A model generated the notes under the pieces. It was not told the origin of the DNA and made no database searches. It saw only the letters and a program-made list of their open reading frames with translations. From positions 124,001-188,000 of the forward strand of contig JADKIA010000029.1 of NCBI GenBank assembly GCA_016721465.1: 64,000 nt of DNA. The letters are read 5' to 3'. Positions 1-9,186 of this stretch are shown one piece after another (position 1 is the stretch's first letter; each line of letters starts with the position of its first letter). Made by a program: the position numbers and the translations under genes. Origin of the DNA: Ideonella sp. (GTDB taxonomy: Bacteria > Pseudomonadota > Gammaproteobacteria > Burkholderiales > Burkholderiaceae_C).

Positions 1-27
1 CGAAAACCGACCAAGCCAGGAGCCCCG

Positions 28-1519
28 ATGAAGATCGTCATCGCCCAGATGAAGCACGAGACCAACACCTATTCGCCAGTGCCCACGCCGCTGGCGCGCT
101 TCGCCGTCGGCGGTGGCGTGCCGCCGGAGGGCGACGCGGCCCGCGCGTTCTACAAGGGCACGGGCTCGGCCATCGGCGCCTTCATCGACCTGGCGGAGGC
201 GGCCGGCGCGCAGATCGTGATCCCCGTGGCCGGCAGCGCCTGGCCCAGCGGCCTGGTGGAGGACGCGGCCTACGAGCACATGGTCTCGCGCATCTGCGCG
301 GCCGTGGCGCAGGGCTGCGACGCTGTGCTGCTGGACCTGCACGGTGCCATGGTGACGCAGAGTCACGAGGACGGCGAGGGCGAACTGCTGCGCCGCCTGC
401 GCGCGCTGAACGCCAGCGTGCCCATCGGCGTGGCGCTGGACATGCACACCAACTTCTACCCCGCCATCGCCCAGCACGCCACCGCCGTGGCCGGCTATCA
501 AACCTACCCGCACGTGGACATGTACGAGACGGGGCAACGTGCCGGACGCGCCATTCTTGCGTTGCTCGATGGCCAGGCCAGGCCGGCCATGGCCTGGGGC
601 AACCGGCCGATGCTGCCCGCACGTGATGCGCCAGGGCAGCGACGATTCACCCAACCGCGAACTGCAGGCGCGCTGCAAGGAGATGGAGGCCGAGGGCGCG
701 CTGTGCGCGTCGGTGTTCGTGGGCTTTCCGAATGCCGACATCCACAACGCCGGCCTGTCGGCCGTGGTGGTCACCAATGGCGACGATGCGTTGGCTCGCC
801 GCTGGTGTGACGAACTGCTGGACATGGCCTGGGCGCATCGCAAGGCCTTCGTCTACGAGATCGAACCGCTGGCCGAATCGATGAAGCGAGCCCAGGCCCT
901 GGCCGATGCCGGCCAGCCGGGGGCCGGTCCGATGGTGCTGCTCGACCACAGCGACAACTGCGCCTCCGGCGGCACCATGGACACGATGACGGTGCTGGGG
1001 GGCATGCTCGATGCCGGCCTGCAGGATGCCGCCGCGTTTGCAATCTTCGATCCGCAGGCCGTGCAGCAGATGATCGCCGCCGGCGTGGGTGCGCAGGTGA
1101 CGCTTTCGCTCGGCGGCAAGCTGGACATGCCGTCCATCGGCCTGAAAGGCCAGCCGCGCACCGTGAGCGGCCGCGTCAAGCTGATCTGTGACGGCCGCTA
1201 CCGCAACTTCGGTCCCATGGCCCGCGGCGAGACCAACGACATGGGCCCCACCGCCGTGCTGGACACCGGCGCGGTGGAGATCGTGGTCATCTCCAACCAC
1301 ACCGAGCCGCACGACCTGGCCGCCTTCGTGGCCGTGGGCATCGATCCGGCGCGCAAGCGCTTCCTGATGCTCAAGAGCCGCGTGCACTGGCGCGCCGGCC
1401 TGCGCCTCTTGGCGCAGGCGGTGGTGGAGTGCGCGGGCACGGGCGTGTGCACGTCCGACTACGCCATGCTGAACTTTCAGCATGTGCGCCGACCCATTTA
1501 TCCGGTCGACGTCATGTGA
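28..1519 (+). pseudogene. M81-family metallopeptidase (MlrC / microcystinase C type), frameshifted
   Basis: MlrC-type proteins are zinc metallopeptidases first known from microcystin breakdown; most relatives have unknown substrates and often sit beside peptide or solute uptake genes. The start ATG at 28 gives the family N-terminus MKIVIAQMKHETNTYSP, with the conserved HETN block. LHGAM and MHTN blocks follow in the same frame. Near 616-620 (CTGCCCGCACGTG) the reading must move one base: HVMRQG, LLDHSDNCASGG, the GETNDMG region and SNHTEP are all in the second frame, ending at a TGA at 1517-1519. One surplus base (or two lost) explains this. Repaired, the protein is about 496 residues, near the family norm. 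No signal peptide is seen. The family call is strong; whether the gene is truly broken or mis-sequenced cannot be told here. Confidence 0.85.
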
Positions 1520-1527
1520 GCCCAGCC

Positions 1528-1556
1528 GCCCGCGGCATGCCGGGACTGCCGCGGGC
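1528..1556. terminator. Hairpin terminator between convergent genes
   Basis: A perfect 10-bp stem (GCCCGCGGCA at 1528-1537 with TGCCGCGGGC at 1547-1556) encloses a 9-base loop and is followed on the plus strand by GTGTTCTTT. It lies between the MlrC-type gene (plus) and the EF-hand gene (minus), so it could end transcripts from both sides. There is no long T run, so termination strength is inferred. Confidence 0.5.
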
Positions 1557-1570
1557 GTGTTCTTTCGGCG

Positions 1571-2317
1571 TTAGCAACCCGGGCCGTGGCCGTCGACCGC
1601 GTGCAGCAGCACGCCGATCAGGTCCACCGCGGCGTCGTGCGGCTGGCCACTGTGGTCGGCGCGGTCGAGCACGCCGTCCAGGTTCGTGTCCAGCGCCGTG
1701 AGGGCCGCCGTCACCTCGGCCACGCTCAGGCTGCTGTCGGCGTTGGTGTCCACCTGGGCGAACAGCGTCGTCAACGCGGCGTCGCGTTCGGTGTGCGTGC
1801 CGGAAGGGTCGAGCACGGCCAGCAGTTCGGTCAGTGAAATCGTGGTGCTGGCATTGGTGTCGAACCTGGCAAACGCACCGTCCACCACCTGCGCGATGGT
1901 GGGTGGCGTCGGCGGCGTGCCCAGATCGCCGGGGCCACCATGGCCGTGGCCAACCGGCCCGCGGCCCAGCAGCAGGCCCAGCGGATTCGGCGTGGTGCTG
2001 CCCGAAGGTGGCACCGTGTGGTCGGCATGGTCCAGGGTGCCGTTGCCATCGGTGTCCAGCGTGGTGATGGCGGCGGTCACTTCCGCCTTGCTCAGGCTGC
2101 CGTCGCCGTTGCTGTCCACCGCGGTGATCAACTGGGTCACGGCCGTGGCCAGTGCGGTGTGGGTGCCTTTGGGGTCCAGGATGGCCAGCAGCTCGGCCGA
2201 GGTGATGCTGGCGTTGGTGTTGCCGTCGAAGCGCGTGAAGATGCGGTCCACCGCCTGCGCGATGGTGGGCGGTGTCGGGGGTGTCCCCGCTGCGGATGGA
2301 CCCTGGTGTGATGACAT
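1571..2317 (-). CDS. EF-hand calcium-binding protein with two duplicated three-loop units
   Basis: A 248-residue protein. ATG at 2317 was chosen because AGGAG lies 6 bases upstream (2324-2328). Six EF-hand-like loops are readable, in two tandem units: FDGNTNASITSAEL, DSNGDGSLSKAE and DTDGNGTLDHAD, then FDTNASTTISLTEL, DTNADSSLSVAE and DTNLDGVLDRAD. Each unit is preceded by the same PPTPPTIAQ(A/V)VD leader. The middle loop of unit one is a near-canonical DxNxDG...E calcium loop; the first loop of each unit is weaker. No signal peptide or membrane segment is obvious, so the cellular site is unknown. It could be a calcium buffer or sensor; no partner is suggested by the neighbours. The EF-hand call is firm, the role unknown. 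Confidence 0.85.
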   Translation of the reverse strand: MSSHQGPSAAGTPPTPPTIAQAVDRIFTRFDGNTNASITSAELLAILDPKGTHTALATAVTQLITAVDSNGDGSLSKAEVTAAITTLDTDGNGTLDHADHTVPPSGSTTPNPLGLLLGRGPVGHGHGGPGDLGTPPTPPTIAQVVDGAFARFDTNASTTISLTELLAVLDPSGTHTERDAALTTLFAQVDTNADSSLSVAEVTAALTALDTNLDGVLDRADHSGQPHDAAVDLIGVLLHAVDGHGPGC

Positions 2318-2735
2318 GAATGACTCCTGAAATGGTTGACCTCCGACCGGGCCAGGCCCGGTCGGCATCCCACGCTGGTCGGCGAGCCCCTCCCGCTTCA
2401 GCGGGGCGGTCGCGCACCGGCCAGCGGGTCACACCTGCACCGCTGGGGTGGCGCGGCGCGGGGTGTGCCCGAACCATCTTCTGCAATCGCCGTGCCAATC
2501 CCCTTGCGAGGCCGTTTCGTGAGGCAGCCGGCGTCCGTGCACCCTGGCGCTCCGCCTGGCCACGGCCGACAGCGTCTGCGTGCACTGCAGCAATGGGCGA
2601 CGAAGTTTGCAGTGCCCGGGGCAATGGCCGTGTCGATGGTCGCCGGCGCAGCCGATTGAAATTCTCCGTACAGTGGCCAAGCCCGCGCGCCATCGGTCGA
2701 TCGCGGGCGCTTGTCCCCACCCTGGAGTTGTTTGC
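2318..2735. other. Divergent intergenic region with no convincing gene
   Basis: This 418-base gap separates the EF-hand gene (minus) from yghU (plus) and must hold both promoters. The open frames inside it give low-complexity Arg/Pro/Ala-rich translations typical of antisense reading in high-G+C DNA, and none has a ribosome-binding site. I found no convincing promoter hexamers. Confidence 0.5.
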
Positions 2736-3614
2736 ATGAACGAATCGCCCGCCTACACCCCGCCCGCCATCTGGACCTGGAAGCCCGGCAGTGGTGGCCG
2801 CTTCGCCAACATCAACCGCCCCATCGCCGGCGCCACGCACGACAAGACCCTGCCGGTGGGCCGTCACCCGCTGCAGTTGTATTCGCTGGCCACCCCCAAC
2901 GGCGTGAAGGTGACGGTGATGCTGGAAGAGCTGCTGGCGCTCGGCCACGCCGGCGCCGAGTACGACGCCTGGCTGATCCGCATCAACCAGGGCGACCAGT
3001 TCGGCAGCGGCTTTGTCGCGGTGAACCCGAACTCCAAGATCCCGGCGCTGCTGGACCGCAGCGGCCCCACGCCCGTGCGCGTGTTCGAGTCCGGCGCCAT
3101 GCTGCAGTACCTGTCCGAGAAGTTCGGCGGGGCCTTCATGCCGGCCGGCGGCGCGGCGCGGGCCGAATGCCTGTCGTGGCTGTTCTGGCAGATGGGCAGC
3201 GCGCCTTACCTGGGTGGTGGCTTCGGCCACTTCTACGCCTACGCGCCGACGAAGATCGAATACGCCATCGACCGCTTTGCGATGGAAGTGAAGCGCCAGC
3301 TCGATGTGCTGGACCGCCGACTGGCGGAAAGTAAATACCTGGCAGGTGACGCGTACAGCATCGCCGACATGGCCGTGTGGCCCTGGTACGGCACGCTGGT
3401 CAAGGGCCAGCTCTACGAGTCGGGCGAGTTCCTGCAGGTGCACACCTACACCAACGTGCTGCGCTGGACCAATCAGATCGCGCAGCGTCCGGCGGTGCAG
3501 CGCGGCCGCATGGTCAACCGCACCTGGGGCCAGCCCGCCAGCCAGCTGCACGAGCGCCACGAGGCCAGCGATTTCGACACCCGGACGCAGGACAAGCTCG
3601 CCGAGCCAGGTTGA
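2736..3614 (+). CDS. yghU: Glutathione-dependent disulfide-bond oxidoreductase YghU
   Basis: 292 residues, close to the usual length of the YghU/YfcG (nu-class) glutathione transferases, which reduce disulfides using two bound glutathiones rather than conjugating substrates. The ATG at 2736 follows GGAG (2724-2727). The N-terminal extension (TPPAIWTWKPG, then FANINRPIAG) is characteristic of YghU and absent from ordinary GSTs. The thioredoxin-like domain begins at QLYSLATPNGVKV, with VNPNSKIPAL (the cis-Pro region) and VFESGAMLQYLSEKFG, which bind glutathione; the helical domain holds YSIADMAVWPW. The gene is followed 33 bases later by a second GST-family gene on the same strand, so the two may be co-transcribed. 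The protein is probably cytoplasmic. Confidence 0.93.
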   Translation: MNESPAYTPPAIWTWKPGSGGRFANINRPIAGATHDKTLPVGRHPLQLYSLATPNGVKVTVMLEELLALGHAGAEYDAWLIRINQGDQFGSGFVAVNPNSKIPALLDRSGPTPVRVFESGAMLQYLSEKFGGAFMPAGGAARAECLSWLFWQMGSAPYLGGGFGHFYAYAPTKIEYAIDRFAMEVKRQLDVLDRRLAESKYLAGDAYSIADMAVWPWYGTLVKGQLYESGEFLQVHTYTNVLRWTNQIAQRPAVQRGRMVNRTWGQPASQLHERHEASDFDTRTQDKLAEPG

Positions 3615-3647
3615 TGGTCGGCGTCCACCTCACCTAAGGGCCCCACG

Positions 3648-4279
3648 ATGATCACCCTCTACGACTGCAGCACCGCCCCAGCCCGCGCCGCGCGCGCATC
3701 CTGCTCGCCGAGAAAGGCATCGCCCACGAGACCGTGCAGGTCGACCTGCGCAGCGGCGAACAATTGAGCGAGGCCTTCCGCCGGGTGAACCCGCAATGCA
3801 CCGTGCCGGCGCTGCGCACCGAGGACGGCGCCGTGCTCACCGACAACGCCGCCATCACCGCCTACCTGGAGGCGCGCTACCCGCAGCCGCCGCTGCTGGG
3901 CGGCACGCCGATCGAGAAGGCCGAGATCGCCAGCTGGAACTGGCGCATCGAGTTCGAGGGCTTGATGGCGATTGCTGAAGCCCTGCGCAACAGCGCCCCG
4001 GCCATGGCCAACCGCGCGCTGCCCGGCCCGGTGGACTACCCGCAGATCCCCGAGCTGGCCCAGCGCGGGCTGGCCCGTGTGCAGCAGTTCTTTGCCACGC
4101 TCGACACGTGCCTGGCCGGCCGCGATTTCATCGCCACCGATCGATTCAGCATTGCCGACATCACCGCCGTGGTGGCCGTGGATTTTGCGCGCGTGGTGAA
4201 GGTGCGCGTGGACGAGCGGCATGCGCACCTGATGCGCTGGCGGGCGGCGATGGCGCAGCGCGCGGCGATGTCTTTGTAG
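3648..4279 (+). pseudogene. Glutathione S-transferase family protein, frameshifted near its start
   Basis: The frame beginning at ATG 3648 reads MITLYDCSTAPA and then loses sense. The second frame from about 3680 reads SPRRARILLAEKGIAHETV and continues as a full GST: the thioredoxin-like part with VNPQCTVPAL, then the helical part with FIATDRFSIADITAVVAVDFAR, ending at TAG 4277-4279. One base missing from the CCCC run near 3676-3680 (GCCCCAGCC) would restore a protein of about 210 residues, the normal GST length. It lies just downstream of yghU. The insertion sequence begins 55 bases after its stop. The substrate cannot be predicted. The gene may be intact in the organism if the missing base is a sequencing error. 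Confidence 0.8.
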
Positions 4280-4334
4280 CCCAGGCGGCCCTGATGGCCA
4301 CGGGGCACTTCTCGTTGCTGCGGGCCCCAACAGG

Positions 4335-4365
4335 AGTCTTTTCCAAACGAGGTATGAGCCTGGAG
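4335..4365 (+). repeat. IS left inverted repeat
   Basis: Begins AGTCTTTTCCAAACGAGG and ends TATGAGCCTGGAG. It differs from the right copy by one substitution (T for G at the seventh base) and one extra A. ACAGG directly outside it (4330-4334) is the target duplication. Confidence 0.85.
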
Positions 4366-4594
4366 AGGCCTGACCTCGGGGACGCGTGGAGCGTCGATCC
4401 GTTGTAGACCGAGACAGTGTATTGGGGTCCTGCTCTTTGGATTCGTACCACCGTGGTCGAAGGCTGTGGGCATGTGGTCGAAGGTGCGGGCGGTGGGCAA
4501 CGCACGGCGTTGTCCACGGACCGTGCCGGTGCGCGCGAGCGCATCGTCCACATGTCCACAGCCTCCCCCCGCCCTTGGCGCGCCGCAGGGGAGT

Positions 4595-5880
4595 TCAGCC
4601 GGTTCGTGGCGGTACCCGTTTGAACAGCGCCTGCCGCGCCTGCTTGAGTTCCTCGCCAGCCTGCACGTCGGTCAGCGCCGTGGCCAGTGCCTGCAGATGT
4701 TCGAGCGTGATCCCCTCGCGCATGAACGTGTGTGCCTCAGGCAGGCTGGCCAGCTTGTCCAGCGGCGTCATCGCATCCTTGGCTCGGTACACGCGCTTGA
4801 TGCGCCCGGGCTTCTTCGGATCCGGCTTGTCGGTCGAGAACAGGCACGGCCGGTGGAAGTTCAGGAACGGGTTAAGGTACTCGGCGCAGAAGGTGTTGAA
4901 GCGCCCGGCGTGACGTTGCGGGATGTGCTCGTAGCCGAAGACGCGGCGCACAACGGCGCCGTTCTTGGTCTCGGCCAGGCCGTTGTCGTTGCTGCGCCGC
5001 GGTCGGCTGCGTGTGAACTCGATACGCAGCTTCTCCAGCATGGCGGCGACCCGATGGTTGACGTACTCGCTGCCGTTGTCGGCGTGGAAGCCCAGGATCA
5101 GGAACGGGAACTGCGCGAGCATCTGCTCGATGACGGGCAGCAGGTGCGCCTCCGAGATCGTCTGCACGGTGGCCACCACCTGCCACTGGGTGACGCAGTC
5201 CACCGCGTTGATGTGGTACAGGCCCTTGGTGCCGTCCCAGTCGCCCTGGTGAACGCTGTCGATGCGCACGAAGCCCGGACGGCCCTAGGGGCCGGCGCCT
5301 TGCGCACACCGATCGTCACGGCCTTGGTCGGGCGCGTCTTGGTCAGCACGACGCGCTGGGCGCGGTAGCCGACGCTGGCGCGCAGGTTGTACAGGTGGGC
5401 CACCGAGATCGAACCCAGTCGCTCGAAGCGCCCATCGGCGAAGACATCGCGCTGGCGGCGCAGCACGCAGGCCGTGGCCGGTCCCGACAGGGTACCCATG
5501 GCCCGGTCCACCTCGGCCAACAGCACCACGTCGGCGCCCGTGTAGCGGCGCGCGAAGGCATGCTGCGGGCGGCGATAGTTCTTGACCAGGGGCTTGCCGC
5601 CGGTCCAGCGCGAAACCAGCCGCGTGAGCTGGGCGCGGCTGTAGCCGCTCAGGCGCTGCAAATACGCCAGCACCACGCCGCGCTCGGCCCGCTGCAGCTG
5701 GCGGTACCCAAAGCGCTGCAGCACCTGTTCGATCCAGGCGTAGCGGCCCTCGTCGTCATCGGCGCTGCGGAACTCCAGCGCCTGCGTACCGGGCCACCAC
5801 TGGCGCACCTGTTCCAGGGTGCGCACTTGGGCCTCGTTCATGTCGATCACCATCGGTTCGATGATCGACACCCCTCGCAT
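4595..5880 (-). pseudogene. Integrase-core (DDE, rve) transposase, frameshifted
   Basis: The ATG at 5880 was chosen because GGGAG precedes it by 5 bases; further in-frame ATGs occur at 5853 and 5841. The N-terminal half has a DNA-binding region (RFGYRQLQRAERGVVLAYL, then SGYSRAQLTRLVSRWTGGK). The catalytic domain shows RIDSVHQGDWDG (first Asp), FHADNGSEYVNH (second Asp) and GLAETKNG (Glu) with exactly 35 residues between the last two, the D,D-35-E spacing of retroviral-type integrases. The two halves are in different frames: the shift lies near 5282-5287, where the downstream frame also meets a TAG just before GRPGFVRIDS. Repaired length is about 428 residues. Transposition by this copy is therefore doubtful. 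The ends and target duplication are intact, so the insertion looks recent. Confidence 0.82.
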
Positions 5881-5958
5881 GGAGGCTCCCAGCGAGCCAT
5901 CCAGCCGCCCGGCCCAGAAACCCTCCAGGCTCATTCCTCACTGGAATCTCGCGCCCGG

Positions 5959-5988
5959 CTCCAGGCTCATACCTCGTTGGACAAGACT
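5959..5988 (-). repeat. IS right inverted repeat
   Basis: Read on the minus strand it begins AGTCTTGTCCAACGAGG and ends TATGAGCCTGGAG. A second, diverged copy of its inner part (CTCCAGGCTCATTCCTCA on the plus strand) lies just inside, about 5926-5946. The right end may therefore hold two transposase-binding sites. ACAGG follows at 5989-5993. Confidence 0.85.
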
Positions 5989-6049
5989 ACAGGTGGACAC
6001 CCTCTGGCACGGTCGGCATACTGCGCGGCTCGGACCGCAAAGGGCAAGG

Positions 6050-9000
6050 ATGGGCGAAGCAGAAGGGCAGGACGCGGGCAGTGGCTTGAAGGCGCAATGG
6101 GGTGTCACCGACCCCCAGGCGCCAAAGGCCGGCGACGCCGGTTCGGGCGAGCAGGGGTCTCGATTCCGCGAGGAATTCGAGGCGGCGGTCGCGTCGATCA
6201 ACGAGAGCCTGCAGTCGGTGAAGACCAGCGCAGAGGCGGCACAGCATCAGGCCATGGATGACCTGCGGCAGCAACTGGTCGCGCAGTTCCAGCGCACCCT
6301 GGGCAAGGTGGACCCGGCCAACCCGGCCCAGGCCCAGGCCGACATCGACAGTGTGCTCGGTGCCGCGCAGGCACTGAAGTCGCGTGCCACGAGCACGGCC
6401 CAGGAGGCGACCGCGGCGCTGGCCAAATGGCAAGAGCGAGCCGCCGAGTTCGAGGCCGGCGTGGCGCAAGTCGTGGAGATGAATGACGGCGGCTATGCCA
6501 AGGCCGCGCCGTTCCAGGCGGTGGCCGATGCGATCCGGGCGCGCGTGGACGGGCGCAAGATCACCGAGGCGCTGGCCAGCGTCGACCGCTTTCTGCAGCC
6601 CCTGGCCAGCGCCTACGCCGACTACCAGAAGCAGAAATCGGCGGATGCGCCGGGCCTGTTCGGCTCGATCGCCAATGCCGTCTCGGGCGCTGTGGACGAG
6701 GCCGCCGGTGTGGTCGGTGGTGTGGCCGATGGTGCGGCCAAGGCCGTCGGCAAGGCCGCCGATGTCGTTGGTGATGTGGCCGATGGGGCGGCCAAGGCGG
6801 TCGGCAAGGCGGCCGACGTGGTCGGTGGTGTGGCCGATGGTGCGGCCAAGGCCGTCGGCAAGGCGGCCGATCAGGTTCGCGGCGTCGCCGCGCAGGTGGC
6901 GGGCCAGGCGGCCGATGCCGCGGTGGGGGCCGTGCATGCGGCGGGCGAGGCGGTCATCGGCGCGGCGAACACCGTTGGCGACTCCGCCGATTCGGTCGGT
7001 GGGGACGTGGGCGAGGTCTATGGCGCTGCCATGGGGGCCGAGCTTGGTGGGGTCATCGGTGGTGTCAAGGGCCTTGTCAAAGGCAGCGCCAAGGGCGCCG
7101 TCGCCGGGCCCGTGGGCGCGGGTGCCGGGGGTGTCGTGGCCGGGGCGATGGGCGCGCTGGAAGGCGGCGCCCAGGGTGAGTCGTTCGGCCAGGCCGCCGG
7201 CGGCGATGCGGGTGAGTTCATCGGCGGCAAGATCGCTGGTGCGGCCCGCTGGGTGGCCGGGGCGGTGGGCGCGGCGATGGGCAAGCCGCCCGCAGTGCCG
7301 CCTGCCTCCTTGCAGGATCGCCCCCGTTCCGGTGCGCCGATCACCGCCAAGCCGCCGGTCGACTTCAAGCCCGTCAAGGGGGCCGACGGCAAGACGCTGC
7401 AGGTCGGCCAGGCGGCGAATGGCAGCGTCACGCTGCTCGCGCCACCGCCGAAGATCGAGACGATCACCTTCTCTGGCGGCGGTGGCAAGGGCGCTGCGCT
7501 GCCCGGCGCGGTGCGCGCGCTCGAAGACTCCGGCGTGTTGAAGGACGTGAAGACGGTGACCGGCGCCTCGGTCGGGTCCATGACGGCGGCGCTGGTGGCG
7601 GGTGGCATCACCGCCGACGAGTTCGAGGAGATTGGCAATCGCGAGGGTTGTCCGACCAGATCAAGGGGGGCAAGAGCATGCCCGAGGCACTCTTCGACGG
7701 CGGCCTGTCCGGCGACGGGCCCGAGGACGTCGTGCGCAAGGAGCTGTCGCGCAGCGTGAGCAAGCGCATCGTGGACTACGTCAAGGCGCAAGGCACGGCC
7801 GGCACGCCGCCCGATCCGCATGTGCTGGACATCGCGCGCAAGTTGGCCGATGGCCAGCAAGGCGTGACTTTCCGCGATCTGCGCGACCTGTCGAAGGTGA
7901 TCCCCCAGATCAAGGAAGTGGCCATTTCGGGCTCCTACATGTCCGAGGTCGACCCGAAGTCCGGGAACCCGGTGAAGGGCACCGAACAGTCGCAGCTCGT
8001 GATGTTCGATGCCGACACCCAACCCGACCTCGAGGTCGCGCTGGCCGTGCACGCGTCGGCGTCGCTGCCGCCGGTGTTCAAGCCGGTCGACATCAAGCTG
8101 GCCAATGGCACGACCGCCCGCTTCCAGGATGGCGGCGTGCTGAACAATGCGCCGACGCCGGAAAGCATCGGCGCCGAACGGCAACTCGACCCGATGCCCG
8201 ACAGCGGCGGCATGACCTTCATCTTCGAGGACGAAAACAGCCGCGACGTGATGAAGGGCGAGGCTTCGCCGAAGCGCAGCCGCATCAACGATTTCTTCAC
8301 CGGCGCCGAGAACAGCGCCGCCGACTACGCCAAGAACCGCGCGCCCTGGCCGACCGGCCGCAGGATGTGGTGATGCTGCCGCTGACCTTCACCGTGCCGC
8401 CAGACGAGGAAGGCGACGACCCCGAGACGAAGGACTTCACCGGCTTTCGCAAGGGCACGCTCAACTTCGACATGGCGCGCGACGACAAGCTGAAGCTGCA
8501 GTCGCTGGCCAACGAGGCCACCAGCGATTTCATCAAGAGCCGCGGCGAGCCGCAGCCGCGTGAATTTGCGTCGATGGAGCAGATGCTGATGAGCGTGCCA
8601 CACGACGACCTGGTCGCGATGGCCGGCGACGCCTTGACGGGCGCGCGCGAGGCGCTGGACTTCCGCGACCAGGTCAGCGCCGAGGTCGCTGGCCTGCTCC
8701 CGCTGGTGCAGGCGAGTCCGAACGCCGCAGCGGCGGCGCAAGACCCCAAGGTGAAGGCGGTGCTCGCACGACTCGACCAGCTCGCGACGAGTGCGGACCG
8801 CCAGGCCGTGGTGGCGCGCGAGATGAACCGCTCGCCCCGCCTCGACGGCCTGATCGAGGCCGCGCGCTCACCCGACTGCAGCGACACGCTGAAGGCCTGC
8901 TCGGCAGTCAACGACGCACTGCGCGCCCGCGCGCACGCCAAGGAGGTGCTGCGCGAGGTGGTCTACCCGAAGATGGTGCGCACCGACGCCGACGGCGTCG

Positions 9001-9173
9001 ATGGCAACCTGCTGGTGATGGTCGACAACCGCTTGCGTGCCGCGACCTCGCCGGCCGAGGTCAACGACGCCTTGCAACTGGCCATCCAGCACTTCCGCAA
9101 GCGGCGCGACCTGCTCGGCCTGAAAGGCCACAAGGCGTTCGCCAAAGACCTCGAAGACCGATTGATGAAGTGA
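6050..9173 (+). pseudogene. ExoU-like patatin phospholipase, candidate type III effector, two frameshifts
   Basis: ATG at 6050 follows AAAGGG. Repaired, the protein is about 1041 residues. Residues 1-200 are charged and helical. Near 220-274 an 18-residue unit is repeated three times, followed by a long Gly/Ala-rich stretch to about residue 410 (GGVIGGVKGLVKG, GAGAGGVVAGAMGALEGG) that could insert in membranes. The patatin domain has the oxyanion loop FSGGGGKGAALPG, the nucleophile elbow GASVGSM (GxSxG) and the catalytic Asp in QDGGVLNN, the Ser-Asp dyad of phospholipase A2 toxins. A C-terminal helical region follows. Frames change near 7646 (GAGGGTTGTCC) and 8342 (CGCGCCCTGG), each explained by one missing base. 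A CesT-type chaperone gene follows 13 bases later, as in exoU-spcU, supporting type III secretion. No secretion apparatus gene is in the window. Secretion and substrate are inferred. Confidence 0.75.
6710..6871 (+). repeat. Three tandem 54-bp units inside the patatin-like gene
   Basis: Units at 6710-6763, 6764-6817 and 6818-6871 each encode VVG(G/D)VADGAAKAVGKAAD. The copies differ mainly at synonymous third positions, so selection on the peptide is likely. The repeat length is 18 residues and the sequence is amphipathic. Confidence 0.9.
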
Positions 9174-9186
9174 AGCAAGGAACCCC

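Larger units (their letters stand above)
4335..5988. mobile_element. Complete insertion sequence, 1654 bp, with 5-bp target duplication ACAGG
   Basis: The left end (4335) and right end (5988) are inverted copies of a roughly 30-base sequence starting AGTCTT; the shared inner core ACGAGGTATGAGCCTGGAG is identical in both. Immediately outside them is the same pentamer, ACAGG, at 4330-4334 and 5989-5993, which marks both boundaries exactly. The element carries one integrase-core transposase gene on the minus strand and about 230 non-coding bases at its left side (4366-4594). It is not in a coding sequence: it lies 50 bases after the GST stop and ends 56 bases before the ATG of the patatin-like gene. 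The family was not assigned; the size, DDE domain and 5-bp duplication are compatible with IS481- or IS1202-like elements. Confidence 0.85.

Noticed and set aside
1512..3560. A 682-residue minus-strand frame covering the EF-hand gene and yghU
   Set aside because: It is a shadow: the EF-hand gene is in another frame of the same strand with a good ribosome-binding site, and yghU is well supported on the plus strand.
5270..5300. Programmed ribosomal frameshift in the transposase
   Set aside because: There is no slippery A or T run, the downstream frame has a stop right at the junction, and other genes in the window are also frameshifted. A defect or sequence error is simpler.
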